From positions 1-45,450 of the forward strand of contig JAGBDL010000137.1 in NCBI GenBank assembly GCA_017937505.1: a DNA stretch of 45,450 bases, in the 5' to 3' direction. The position numbers and the translations under genes were made by a program. Within the stretch, counting starts at the first letter, position 1, and every line of letters begins with the position of its first letter. This DNA comes from Clostridia bacterium. GTDB lineage: Bacteria > Bacillota > Clostridia > Christensenellales > Aristaeellaceae. Below are positions 27,602 to 35,231 of this stretch, one piece after another. Under the pieces are notes generated by a model. It did not search any database, had not been told where the DNA came from, and worked only from the letters and a program-made list of their open reading frames with translations.

Positions 27602-28204
27602 ATGCGGCGTATCATGATATACATCCATGGCAAAGGCGGAAACGCAGAGGAAGCCAACCACTACCGGCCTCTGTTTCCTGAAAGCGATGTGATTGGTTTT
27701 GACTATACAGCACAAAATCCTTGGGACGCTCAAAATGAATTTCCGGGTCTTTTTAATTCGTGCAGCAAAGGCTATGATGAGGTCATTCTGATTGCAAACA
27801 GCATTGGCGCTTTCTTTGCCATGAGCGCCCTTGCCGAAAAGAATATTGCTAAGGCTTATTTTATTTCTCCAATTGTGAACATGGAGAAACTGATTGCCGA
27901 TATGATGCTGTGGGCGAATGTGACAGAGGATGAACTAAAGAGCAAACAGGAAATCCCGACAGCGTTTGGGGAAACCTTGTCCTGGGAATACCTGTGCTAT
28001 GTGCGCAGGCATCTGATCAAGTGGAGCATCCCCACCTGCATTCTGTATGGCGGAAAGGATCACCTGACCTCCAGAGAAACCATATCCGGGTTTGCAGATC
28101 AAATTGGAGCAGACCTGACCATCATGGAGGATGGCGAGCACTGGTTCCATACCAATGAGCAGATGCAGTTTCTGGACGATTGGATTCGCAGGTCTGTTCC
28201 ATAG
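27602..28204 (+). CDS. Small alpha/beta hydrolase
   Basis: 200 residues. IYIHGKGGNAEEANHY near the start is the HG oxyanion region, LIANSIGAFFAM holds the nucleophile Ser, GGKDHLTS the acid and EHWFHTNEQ the His: the arrangement of YqiA/RBBP9-like small hydrolases. ATG 27602 is chosen because GAGGTGAT lies just upstream; ATG 27596 is possible. AT-rich relative to the region. Function unknown. Confidence 0.8.
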   Translation: MRRIMIYIHGKGGNAEEANHYRPLFPESDVIGFDYTAQNPWDAQNEFPGLFNSCSKGYDEVILIANSIGAFFAMSALAEKNIAKAYFISPIVNMEKLIADMMLWANVTEDELKSKQEIPTAFGETLSWEYLCYVRRHLIKWSIPTCILYGGKDHLTSRETISGFADQIGADLTIMEDGEHWFHTNEQMQFLDDWIRRSVP

Positions 28205-28593
28205 TCTTCCAGTTCCTTTTTCGATATGGTTGGCGTTTCATGCCTCCTGTTCATAAGAACATGTTCATGCAGGTGGAATGCGGCAGCATTGAGGCGGTGC
28301 TCCGTGAACGAACGTACCACAACCGTGGACGGAAACGGCAAGGGCCCTGCCATGAACGAGCTGCCTGCAGCAGGCAGGGCGGCGGGGATGAGCGCAAGGC
28401 CCTGTCGGAGAATCGCCGGGGAGATTCAGAAAAAGACGGTGGAGCTGGAACGAAGGTATCGCGACTGCCGGTCGTAATCGGCTCCAATATCATGATTCCC
28501 ATGCGCGCTTGCCGCTGGCATGAGCGCGGCTTCTGTGGTATCATAAAGGGGCTGGAATACAGGCGCCGCGACGCACAAAGAGGAGAATGAACC
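28205..28593. other. Intergenic stretch of 389 bases without a firm gene
   Basis: I see no RNA gene or clear promoter here. A short GTG-initiated frame (28304-28477, 57 residues, Arg-rich) exists but matches nothing I know. A small dyad around GTTCATAAGAACATGTTC (28251-28268) and GC-rich dyads near 28505-28532 are present. The last bases hold AGAGGAGA, the ribosome binding site of the following TetR gene. Confidence 0.5.
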
Positions 28594-29160
28594 ATGTCCC
28601 AGATCACAAAGCGGGCTTTGGAGCAGTCGCTCAAGAACCTGCTGCTGAAAAAGCCCCTGACGAAGATCACGATCAACGACATTGCCGAGGACTGCGGCAT
28701 CAACCGCATGACCTTCTACTATCACTTCAAGGACATCTACGATCTGGTGGAGTGGGCCTGTCTGGAGGATGCCCGGGCTGCGCTGGAGGAAAAGAAGACC
28801 TACGCCACGTGGCAGGAGGGCTTCCTGCAAATTTTCGAAGCCGTGCGAGCCAACAAGCCCTTCATCATGAACGTGTACCGCTGCGTGCATCAGGAGCAGG
28901 TGGAGCGGTATCTGAGGCCGCTGGTGGATCATCTGCTGCTGGGCGTCGTCAACGAGGAGGCCGCCGGGATGACCGTGCGCGACGAGGACAAAGCGTTCAT
29001 CGCGCGTGTGTATAGCTATGTGTTCATCGGGCTGATGCTCGACTGGATTAGGGACGACATGCAGCAGGACCCGAAGGCGCTGGTAGATCATCTGGCGACG
29101 CTCATCAAGGGCAACATCGCGCAGGGGCTGCAGAGGTTCAGCGTGCAGTCCATCATTTGA
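28594..29160 (+). CDS. TetR family regulator with TetR_C_8/DhaS-type C-terminal domain, probable regulator of oleate hydratase
   Basis: 188 residues. HTH at residues ~5-50: KRALEQSLKNLL, KITINDIAEDCG and the recognition helix MTFYYHFKDIYDLVEW, which is typical for the DhaS-like TetR group of Firmicutes. ATG 28594 has AGGAGA upstream. It is co-oriented with and directly before the oleate hydratase gene, separated by a terminator that contains a dyad; regulation of that gene is an inference from position. Confidence 0.85.
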   Translation: MSQITKRALEQSLKNLLLKKPLTKITINDIAEDCGINRMTFYYHFKDIYDLVEWACLEDARAALEEKKTYATWQEGFLQIFEAVRANKPFIMNVYRCVHQEQVERYLRPLVDHLLLGVVNEEAAGMTVRDEDKAFIARVYSYVFIGLMLDWIRDDMQQDPKALVDHLATLIKGNIAQGLQRFSVQSII

Positions 29161-29182
29161 CGCAATCTGATAAAAAGCTTTA

Positions 29183-29232
29183 CAGAAGCCGCCCGGTGAT
29201 GAAGGTTTCATCACGGAGCGGCTTCTGTTTAT
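29183..29232 (+). terminator. Long hairpin terminator between TetR and oleate hydratase genes
   Basis: CAGAAGCCGC (29183-29192) pairs with GCGGCTTCTG (29218-29227), enclosing GTGATGAA-ggt-TTCATCAC; TTTATG follows. The inner perfect 8-bp dyad lies ~25 bases upstream of the next promoter and could double as an operator. Confidence 0.75.
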
Positions 29233-29259
29233 GGAAAACCTCCTGATTTTGCCTATAAT
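29232..29259 (+). promoter_or_regulatory. Promoter of the oleate hydratase gene
   Basis: TGGAAA (29232-29237), 16-base spacer, TATAAT (29254-29259). The start codon is at 29293 after CAGGAGGT. Confidence 0.65.
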
Positions 29260-29292
29260 AAAGCCATCACCGAGCAACAGGAGGTTACAAAG

Positions 29293-31086
29293 ATGTATTA
29301 TTCCGCTGGCACCTATGAATCCTTTGCCCATCCCGAAAAGCCGGAGGGCGTTGACAAGAAATCCGCTTACATCATCGGCACGGGTCTGGCCGGCCTGACC
29401 GCCGCGTTCTATCTGGTGCGCGACGGGCAGATGAAGGGCGAGCACATTCACCTGCTGGAAAAGCTGGAGCTGGCAGGCGGCAGCTGCGACGGCCGCAAGG
29501 ACGTCACGAAGGGCTTCTTCATGCGCGGCGGGCGCGAGATGGACAACCACTTCGAGGTCATGTGGGACATGTTCCGCGACGTGCCCTCGCTGGAAACGCC
29601 CGGCGCGTCCGTGCTGGACGAGTATTACTGGCTGAACAAGCACGATCCCAACTACTCGCTGTGCCGCGCCACGGTCAATCAGGGCGAGGATGCGCACACC
29701 GACAAGAAGTTCGGGCTGGACAAGGCGTCCGCCATGGCGCTTTCGAAGCTGTTCATCACGCCGGAAAAGGAGCTGGAGGGCAAGAAGATTTCCGAGGTGC
29801 TGCCCGATTCCTTCTGGGGGACGAACTTCTGGCTGTACTGGCAGACGATGTTCGCCTTCCAGCGCTGGTCGAGCGCGCTGGAAATGAAGCGCTACCTCTG
29901 CCGCTACGTTCACCATATCGATGGCCTGCCGGACTTCAGCGCGCTGCGCTTCACGAAGCTCAACCAGTACGAGAGCCTGATTCTGCCGCTGGTCAAGTAT
30001 CTGGAGTCCCACGGCGTGCGCATCGAGTACGGTATGGACGTCAAGAATGTCATCATCGAGACGGTGGGAGATAAGAAGATCGCCCGTCAGATCGTCTACG
30101 TCAAGGACGGGCAGCAGCAGACCATCGACCTGATCGAGGACGACCTGGTGTTCATCACCAACGGCTGCTGCACGGATTCCACCTGCTACGGCGACCAGAC
30201 CCATGCCCCGGACCTGAGCGGTCTGGAGAACGGGCGCGGCGAATCCTGGGACATGTGGAAGGCGATTGCCGCGCAGGCCACGCACGGCGAGTTCGGCAAC
30301 CCGGACGCCTTCTGCAGCGACATCGAGGCGACCAACTGGATGAGCGCGACGGTTGCCACCTCGAATGAGGAGATCATCCGGCACATCATGGACATCTGCC
30401 AGCGCGATCCCCGCGCGGGCAAGGTGACGACCGGCGGCATCGTGACCGTCAAGGACAGCACCGACAACTGGTACCTCTCCTGGACGATCAACCGCCAGCC
30501 GCAGTTCAAATCGCAGGACAAGAACACGGTGCTCGTCTGGCTCTATGCCCTGAACACCAACAAGCCGGGCAATTACGTCAAGAAGCCCATGCGCGAATGC
30601 ACCGGCGAAGAGGTCTGCCGGGAGTGGCTGTACCACATCGGCGTGCCGGAGGAGCGGATTGACGCGCTGGCGGCGGATGCCTGCAACACCACGACCTGCT
30701 TCATGCCCTACATCAACGCCTTCTTCCAGCCCAGGAAGAACGAGGATCGCCCGCATGTGGTGCCGGACGGCTCCGTCAACTTCGCCTTCCTCGGCCAGTT
30801 CACGGAGACGCCCCGCGACACCATCTTCACCATCGAATACTCGATGCGCACGGGTATGGAGGCGGTCTACACGCTGCTGAACGTCGACCGCGGCGTGCCG
30901 GAGGTCTGGGGCAGCAAGTATGACGTGCGCGAGCTGCTGCGCGCCTGCTATTACGCCATCGACAAGAAGCCGATCACGGACGTGAAGCTGGGCTTCATGG
31001 AGCACGAGCTGCTGCGGATTGTGCTCAAGAAGGTGAAGGGAACGGACATTGAGATCCTGCTCAGAGAGAGCGGGCTGATCGAGTGA
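29293..31086 (+). CDS. ohyA: Oleate hydratase (FAD-dependent)
   Basis: Adds water to the cis-9 double bond of unsaturated fatty acids to give 10-hydroxy fatty acids; in gut bacteria this is part of fatty acid detoxification. 597 residues, normal for the family. Rossmann FAD motif YIIGTGLAGLTAAFYL near residue 27, then GGREMDNHFEVMWDMF with the conserved catalytic-region Glu, FAFQRWSSALEMKRY, and C-terminal DTIFTIEYSMRTGMEAVY. Start ATG 29293 has CAGGAGGT. The preceding TetR gene may respond to fatty acids. Followed by a bidirectional terminator. Confidence 0.93.
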   Translation: MYYSAGTYESFAHPEKPEGVDKKSAYIIGTGLAGLTAAFYLVRDGQMKGEHIHLLEKLELAGGSCDGRKDVTKGFFMRGGREMDNHFEVMWDMFRDVPSLETPGASVLDEYYWLNKHDPNYSLCRATVNQGEDAHTDKKFGLDKASAMALSKLFITPEKELEGKKISEVLPDSFWGTNFWLYWQTMFAFQRWSSALEMKRYLCRYVHHIDGLPDFSALRFTKLNQYESLILPLVKYLESHGVRIEYGMDVKNVIIETVGDKKIARQIVYVKDGQQQTIDLIEDDLVFITNGCCTDSTCYGDQTHAPDLSGLENGRGESWDMWKAIAAQATHGEFGNPDAFCSDIEATNWMSATVATSNEEIIRHIMDICQRDPRAGKVTTGGIVTVKDSTDNWYLSWTINRQPQFKSQDKNTVLVWLYALNTNKPGNYVKKPMRECTGEEVCREWLYHIGVPEERIDALAADACNTTTCFMPYINAFFQPRKNEDRPHVVPDGSVNFAFLGQFTETPRDTIFTIEYSMRTGMEAVYTLLNVDRGVPEVWGSKYDVRELLRACYYAIDKKPITDVKLGFMEHELLRIVLKKVKGTDIEILLRESGLIE

Positions 31087-31106
31087 GCGTCCTGGAAGAG
31101 AAAAAG

Positions 31107-31144
31107 GAGCCGTGCCTGGGGATGAATGTCCCCGGGCACGGCTC
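31107..31144. terminator. Bidirectional terminator between convergent genes
   Basis: GAGCCGTGCC (31107-31116) pairs with GGCACGGCTC (31135-31144) with an inner GGGGA/TCCCC; on the plus strand GTGCTTTTTGG follows, on the minus strand CTTTTTCTC. Confidence 0.85.
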
Positions 31145-31155
31145 GTGCTTTTTGG

Positions 31156-31869
31156 TTAATCGCCCAGTCTCCATCCCCAATCCCCGTGATAGATCATCTG
31201 CCGGGTCATGCCGCCGTCGATGCAGATGTTCTCGCCGGTGATGAAGCCCGCCTTGTCCGAGCAGAGGAACAGCACCATATGGGCGATGTCCATGGGATGA
31301 CCCACCCGACCGGCCGGCTGCTGCGTGGCATCCGGCCCTTCGTAGACCCTGTACGCCGTGTCAATCCAGCCGGGCGAAATCGAGTTCACCCTCACCCGCC
31401 CGGCGAGGCTGACGGCGAGCGCATGGGTCAGGGCGGCAATCCCGCCCTTGGCGGCGGTGTAGCTTTCGGTCTGCGGCTGGCTCATGCGGTCTCTGGACGA
31501 GGAGATGTTGATGATGACGCCGCCGGGGGCGAAGTGCTGCGCAAACAGCTTGCTCAGATAGAACGGCGCCGTGACGCCCACGGACAGCGCGTACTGGAAC
31601 TCCTCGTAGGAGCACGCGTCGATTCCCTTCATCAGCGGCAGGGCGTTGTTGATCAGGAAGTCAATGTGCCCGTATTTGTCCAGAACGGCCTGGGCAAAGG
31701 CTTCCAGTGTCTCCTTTTTGCTGATGTCCCCGACGTAGTGCTCGCCCGGCGCAATGTCGATGATCTCCACCGCCGCGCCCTCGGCCCGGAAGGCTTCGGC
31801 AATCGCCTTCCCGATACCGTGTGCGCCGCCCGTGATGACGGCTACTTTTCCTGCAAAGGCTGGGTTCAT
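31156..31869 (-). CDS. Short-chain dehydrogenase/reductase family oxidoreductase
   Basis: 237-residue classical SDR. Cofactor motif ITGGAHGIGKAIAE (TGxxxGIG) near residue 10, NNAL around residue 84, catalytic Tyr and Lys in ESYTAAKGGI, and the closing GFITGENICIDGG typical for FabG-like SDRs. Asp in EIIDIAPGE after beta-2 suggests NAD(H) preference. ATG 31869 was chosen because AAGGAGAATT lies just before it; a longer frame upstream has no such signal. Last gene of the minus-strand run. Substrate unknown. Confidence 0.88.
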   Translation of the reverse strand: MNPAFAGKVAVITGGAHGIGKAIAEAFRAEGAAVEIIDIAPGEHYVGDISKKETLEAFAQAVLDKYGHIDFLINNALPLMKGIDACSYEEFQYALSVGVTAPFYLSKLFAQHFAPGGVIINISSSRDRMSQPQTESYTAAKGGIAALTHALAVSLAGRVRVNSISPGWIDTAYRVYEGPDATQQPAGRVGHPMDIAHMVLFLCSDKAGFITGENICIDGGMTRQMIYHGDWGWRLGD

Positions 31870-31918
31870 GGTGCAATTCTCCTTCTGGGGGTATGAATGG
31901 GGGTGTGAAAACCGGTAT

Positions 31919-32449
31919 TCATACAAACGCATGATGCATGATCTTGTCCCGCAGATAAGCATGAAAGGCATCATACACCGCTTGCGAAATCGGCGCAGGA
32001 CTGCTCATGATGACAAGCTCATGTCCTTTGTTTTCCTTATGGTACGGAGGATGGATATGGGGATATGGATTCTCCATAAATCCGCATCGTTCATAGAATC
32101 CTTTTCTTCTCACTGATATTGCATCAATCGGGGGATCAATCTCAAGGATGAGTATTTTCTGCTGCGTCTTCAAAAGCGAAAGCGTCCTTTGACCGTATTT
32201 CTTATTTCGCATTTCCGGCAAAATACAAAAATGCTCGAGATAGATATACTCCGGGGTTTCCCAGTACAAAACAAGCCCTACAAAAGTACCCGCATCGTAA
32301 ATCAGGTCGAAATGATAGGCATCATCATGCAGAATTGCCGTTTGAGAAAGCGCTTCCCGCTGCTCATGAAGAGGGAAACTGATTTGATAAAGCTCCAAGG
32401 CTCGCTTATACAAAGGATGAAGAGGACTTGTAATACGTTCTGTATTCAT
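31919..32449 (-). CDS. GNAT family N-acetyltransferase (AT-rich)
   Basis: 176 residues from ATG 32449, preceded by AAAGGAAG. The GNAT core is YIYLEHFCILPEMRNKKYGQRTLSLL (motif A, split across beta-4 and alpha-3) followed by ILILEIDPP and FYERCGFMENP (motif B). The R/Q-x-x-G-x acetyl-CoA loop is here NKKYGQ. Much lower GC than the GNAT gene upstream. The leader shares ACAAATCGGAATT with two other genes of this run. Substrate unknown. Confidence 0.8.
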   Translation of the reverse strand: MNTERITSPLHPLYKRALELYQISFPLHEQREALSQTAILHDDAYHFDLIYDAGTFVGLVLYWETPEYIYLEHFCILPEMRNKKYGQRTLSLLKTQQKILILEIDPPIDAISVRRKGFYERCGFMENPYPHIHPPYHKENKGHELVIMSSPAPISQAVYDAFHAYLRDKIMHHAFV

Positions 32450-32518
32450 CAATGGCTTCCTTTCTGAATTCCGATTTGTCACGTTTTGCTCCACCCCCTG
32501 CCCGTGCCAGCATTCGCT

Positions 32519-33037
32519 TTACAGCACCAGTTCGTACAGGAAAAAGTCCGCCCAGCCCGCATTGTCCGTATACCATCTCTGCTGTCCGCGCCTGCAAAAG
32601 CCGAGGGATTCGTAGAGGCGGTGTGCAGGGGTGTTGCTGGTCAGAGCATCCAGCCGCACAGCCCGTTTTCCTGCGGCCCGGCTGCGCGCGATGACCTGCC
32701 GCATGGTCTCGTGGCCGATCCCCTTCCCCTGCGAATCCGGGGCAACGCAGAGCAGATGCACCACGGCAACCTCATCGTCCGCAAGCGGAAGGGCCCACTG
32801 CGTATCGTGATAGTCTTCTTGCTGGGGCGTCACAGCGACCGCGGAGACGAGGCTGCCTTCCTGCTCGCCCAGATACAGGGTGCCCCTTTCAATGTAGCCC
32901 CGAAGCATGGCGTCCGTGGGATGCTTGCCGTATGCCCAGCGGGCACAGGTGTCCATGTGCGCCGTGCGGGCGATGGCGTCCCGATAGAATCGGGCGATCC
33001 TCTCAAAATTCTGTTCTGTTGCCCGAATCAGCTTCAT
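32519..33037 (-). CDS. GNAT family N-acetyltransferase (GC-rich)
   Basis: 172 residues. Motif A is clear: HLLCVAPDSQGKGIGHETMRQV (acetyl-CoA loop QGKGIG); motif B is TPAHRLYESLGF. The N-terminus MKLIRATEQNFERIARFY is the usual GNAT strand-helix. The ATG at 33037 has GGAGG further upstream (TTGGAGGACGCTGCAACC). Composition is like the core genome, unlike the neighbouring GNAT. Substrate unknown. Confidence 0.85.
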   Translation of the reverse strand: MKLIRATEQNFERIARFYRDAIARTAHMDTCARWAYGKHPTDAMLRGYIERGTLYLGEQEGSLVSAVAVTPQQEDYHDTQWALPLADDEVAVVHLLCVAPDSQGKGIGHETMRQVIARSRAAGKRAVRLDALTSNTPAHRLYESLGFCRRGQQRWYTDNAGWADFFLYELVL

Positions 33038-33091
33038 GCGGTTGCAGCGTCCTCCAATCCCGGCTTTCTCCGTTCTGTAAACTGGAATTTG

Positions 33092-33460
33092 TCATTCTAC
33101 AATCTCATAACCGGAGTGTTCAAGAATATCCAGTGCCTTCTGATAGTTTTTCTTTTTGACCAAAACATAGTCCGTGTTGTATGTTGAAATTACAAAAATC
33201 GCAATACTGTTTTTAGCCAGAATCTCTGCGATTCTTGATAGTATTCCAATCAAAGAAAAATCAAAAATCCCTTGAATACGAAAACCTTTCCATCCATCTT
33301 CACGTTGAACAACATTCGGCGGGACATCGTTTGTTATGCATACCAAGGAGTTTTCTTCATCTGTCTTTTCTGCAAAACAGTATTCTGCATTGAAGTTGAC
33401 AAGTGAATAATCTATCACTTTGCATACTGAAAAATCATGTTCAATCTTTTTTATTTCCAT
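33092..33460 (-). CDS. ACT-domain protein (CASTOR/ACT-like)
   Basis: 122 residues from ATG 33460, preceded by GCGGAGGAC. The second half is an ACT-like amino-acid-sensing domain: IQGIFDFSLIGILSRIAEILA then AIFVISTYNTDYVLVKKKN, as in stand-alone ACT proteins of Firmicutes related to the CASTOR ACT domain. It may sense an amino acid or act as a toxin-free regulator; role unknown. Distinctly AT-rich. The leader carries ATAAATCGGAATTTG. Confidence 0.75.
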   Translation of the reverse strand: MEIKKIEHDFSVCKVIDYSLVNFNAEYCFAEKTDEENSLVCITNDVPPNVVQREDGWKGFRIQGIFDFSLIGILSRIAEILAKNSIAIFVISTYNTDYVLVKKKNYQKALDILEHSGYEIVE

Positions 33461-33486
33461 AATGCTTGTCCTCCGCAAATTCCGAT

Positions 33487-33696
33487 TTATCGCGCTGCAT
33501 GATTTGTCTCTTTCTCCATCTCTTCCCGAATGTCCCGGATCAGGTATTCGAGAAAATCCCTGCATTTCCCGCACCCCTTGCCCGCGCCGGTCGCGTCCAT
33601 GACCGCCTGCAGGGTGTCCGCGCCGCTACGGACGGCATCCTCGATCATGCCGTATGTGACATTTCGGCAATGACATGCTTCTTTTCTGCGATTCAT
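33487..33696 (-). CDS. BFD-like [2Fe-2S]-binding protein
   Basis: 69 residues from ATG 33696 with GAGGAGGGAC upstream. CHCRNVTYGMIEDAVRSGA at the start and GAGKGCGKCRDFLEYLI later give the four Cys of the Fer2_BFD (bacterioferritin-associated ferredoxin-like) fold: C-x-C...C-x2-C. Such domains accept electrons or are modules of larger redox proteins; free-standing Clostridial copies are common. It lies 26 bases before the ACT gene and 91 bases after the HEAT-repeat gene. Confidence 0.8.
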   Translation of the reverse strand: MNRRKEACHCRNVTYGMIEDAVRSGADTLQAVMDATGAGKGCGKCRDFLEYLIRDIREEMEKETNHAAR

Positions 33697-33787
33697 CAGA
33701 TTGTCCCTCCTCAAAAGGTTGATATCGCGCCGCGTCGCTAAGGTCACGGCGCATCTGCGCAAGCGCCTGCGCATCATTCGGATGGTT

Positions 33788-34255
33788 TCACGATCCCGAT
33801 CCTCCGCCAGTCAGGATTCTTTGGGTTTCCGCCATGTCCTTTTCGATCAGCGGACGCATGCTGTCCCTGTATGGGGACAGATCAGCGCTGCGCAGGGCGG
33901 ACAGGATTTGCGGGATGTACTGCGGCTTGGCCAGGCCCACCTGCGCAAGCGCCTTGATGCACTGTCTGGCCGTAATCGGCTTTTCATCCGTAATGTGCGC
34001 GAGGAAACCATCGATGACGGCGTCGAAGCGGTTTTCCTCGTCCCATTGCGCATTGGCTGCAAGGATGTGCAGCGCCCGGTTTCTGACCAGGGATTTCGGG
34101 TGGTCAAGCAGCGGCGCAATGTCGTCAAAATACGCATACCAAGCGTCCGTTTCCTGGCTTTCCGCGATCATTCTGTCGGCAAAGGCGCAGGCCGCCCGGT
34201 CGTCCTTGGCTGTCAGCTTCGCAGCAACATGTTCTTTCAAATTCAGCCACCTCAC
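33788..34255 (-). CDS. HEAT-repeat-like protein
   Basis: About 150-155 residues forming helix pairs (WYAYFDDIAPLLDHPKSLVRNRALHILAANA, here over residues ~38-68; then FDAVIDGFLAHITDE and QCIKALAQVGLAKPQYIPQILSAL), the pattern of HEAT-like repeats that bind proteins or nucleic acids. The start is unclear: GTG 34255 has no good ribosome binding site; TTG 34240 has GAGGTGG six bases upstream; an ATG at 34272 with GGGAGG is in a different frame. Function unknown; could be a scaffold for the U32-like neighbour. Confidence 0.65.
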   Translation of the reverse strand: MRWLNLKEHVAAKLTAKDDRAACAFADRMIAESQETDAWYAYFDDIAPLLDHPKSLVRNRALHILAANAQWDEENRFDAVIDGFLAHITDEKPITARQCIKALAQVGLAKPQYIPQILSALRSADLSPYRDSMRPLIEKDMAETQRILTGGGSGS

Positions 34256-34292
34256 AAATTCCGGTTTTCATAGCAGTCAGCCTCCCTGCCGC

Positions 34293-35225
34293 TCAGAACA
34301 AATCCAGCGCGTTGCTGAGATAGATTTCCTCCCGAACCTTCAGCTGATGTTCGGGCTTGGTCATGTAGTAGAGCAAAAACTCCAGAATCAACGCGCTGCC
34401 CAGGCCGCGCCCCTCGATCTTGAACTGGGTGAAGCCCATGGGCAGGTAGGTATGCACGATGTGGTCGATGCCGATGAAGCCGGGATTCTCCATGGCCTTG
34501 GAGAAGCGATAGCCCTCTCCGGCATCCGGCGCGGTGCAGCGGTGCTCCGGGGCGCTCTCGCCCAGAATCTTCCGGCTGACGGCCTCGTAGCATTGCTTCC
34601 TGTCCCGGCAGCCGAACCAGCAGCATTCGTTGCACAGGAATTCCACCTTCGCCTTGAGCGGATCGGGCAGCGCATTGAACCTGTCAAACGCTTTGTTCAG
34701 GCGGAAGTCCGGCACGACGTAGCGGAATTCTTCACGTTCCAGCTCGCGCGTGAGCTGCCCGAAGTCCGTCAGCACCTTGGTGGTGGAGGACACGAGGTAC
34801 AGCCCCGGATACATGCGCCGGAGATAGTTCGTCAGCAGCTCCGAATGGACGATCACGCCATTCTGCGGCTCCCCGCTGGCTTCAAGCATCCGGCAAAGGG
34901 CGTTGCATTTTCTGTCAGCGAGGTGTTCTTCACGCAGAAGCGAATTGCTGAACGTCAGCCGCGCGGAGATGCCGTATTCCTTCGTCAGCGCCAGCGCCGC
35001 CTGCGGGTCGCAATCCTCCGCACCGACGCGCCCGCCGCCCCAGATGCAGTCCGCCGGCGCACCGTAGATGGAGCCGATTTCGCATCCGTCGTAGAACCAG
35101 TCCCTGTGCGCACGGTACAGCGGCAGGAACACGCGGTACAGGTCATAAAACTCGAACAGGCCGGGGAGATGGTAGTACGCGATAGCGTTTTTCGCCGAGA
35201 CGCTCTCAGCGTTTGTGTTCATCAT
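34293..35225 (-). CDS. U32-peptidase-like TIM-barrel protein, uncharacterised
   Basis: 310 residues starting at ATG 35225 or 35222; GGAGAG of the ribosome binding site lies in the end of the WYL gene. YHLPGLFEFYDLYRVFLPLY and the middle ISARLTFSNSLL, GVIVHSELLTNYLRR, YLVSSTTKVLTD suggest a TIM-barrel. Four Cys in FLCNECCWFGCRDRKQCYE resemble the Cys cluster of U32 proteins (in YhbU/UbiU-type members it binds a 4Fe-4S cluster). The family link is inferred from this pattern and is not certain. It is coupled to the WYL regulator gene. Confidence 0.5.
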   Translation of the reverse strand: MMNTNAESVSAKNAIAYYHLPGLFEFYDLYRVFLPLYRAHRDWFYDGCEIGSIYGAPADCIWGGGRVGAEDCDPQAALALTKEYGISARLTFSNSLLREEHLADRKCNALCRMLEASGEPQNGVIVHSELLTNYLRRMYPGLYLVSSTTKVLTDFGQLTRELEREEFRYVVPDFRLNKAFDRFNALPDPLKAKVEFLCNECCWFGCRDRKQCYEAVSRKILGESAPEHRCTAPDAGEGYRFSKAMENPGFIGIDHIVHTYLPMGFTQFKIEGRGLGSALILEFLLYYMTKPEHQLKVREEIYLSNALDLF

Positions 35226-35231
35226 AGCACT

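Noticed and set aside
28304..28477. Short GTG-initiated frame of 57 residues
   Set aside because: Arg-rich with no recognisable family and only a weak ribosome binding site; not enough support for a gene.
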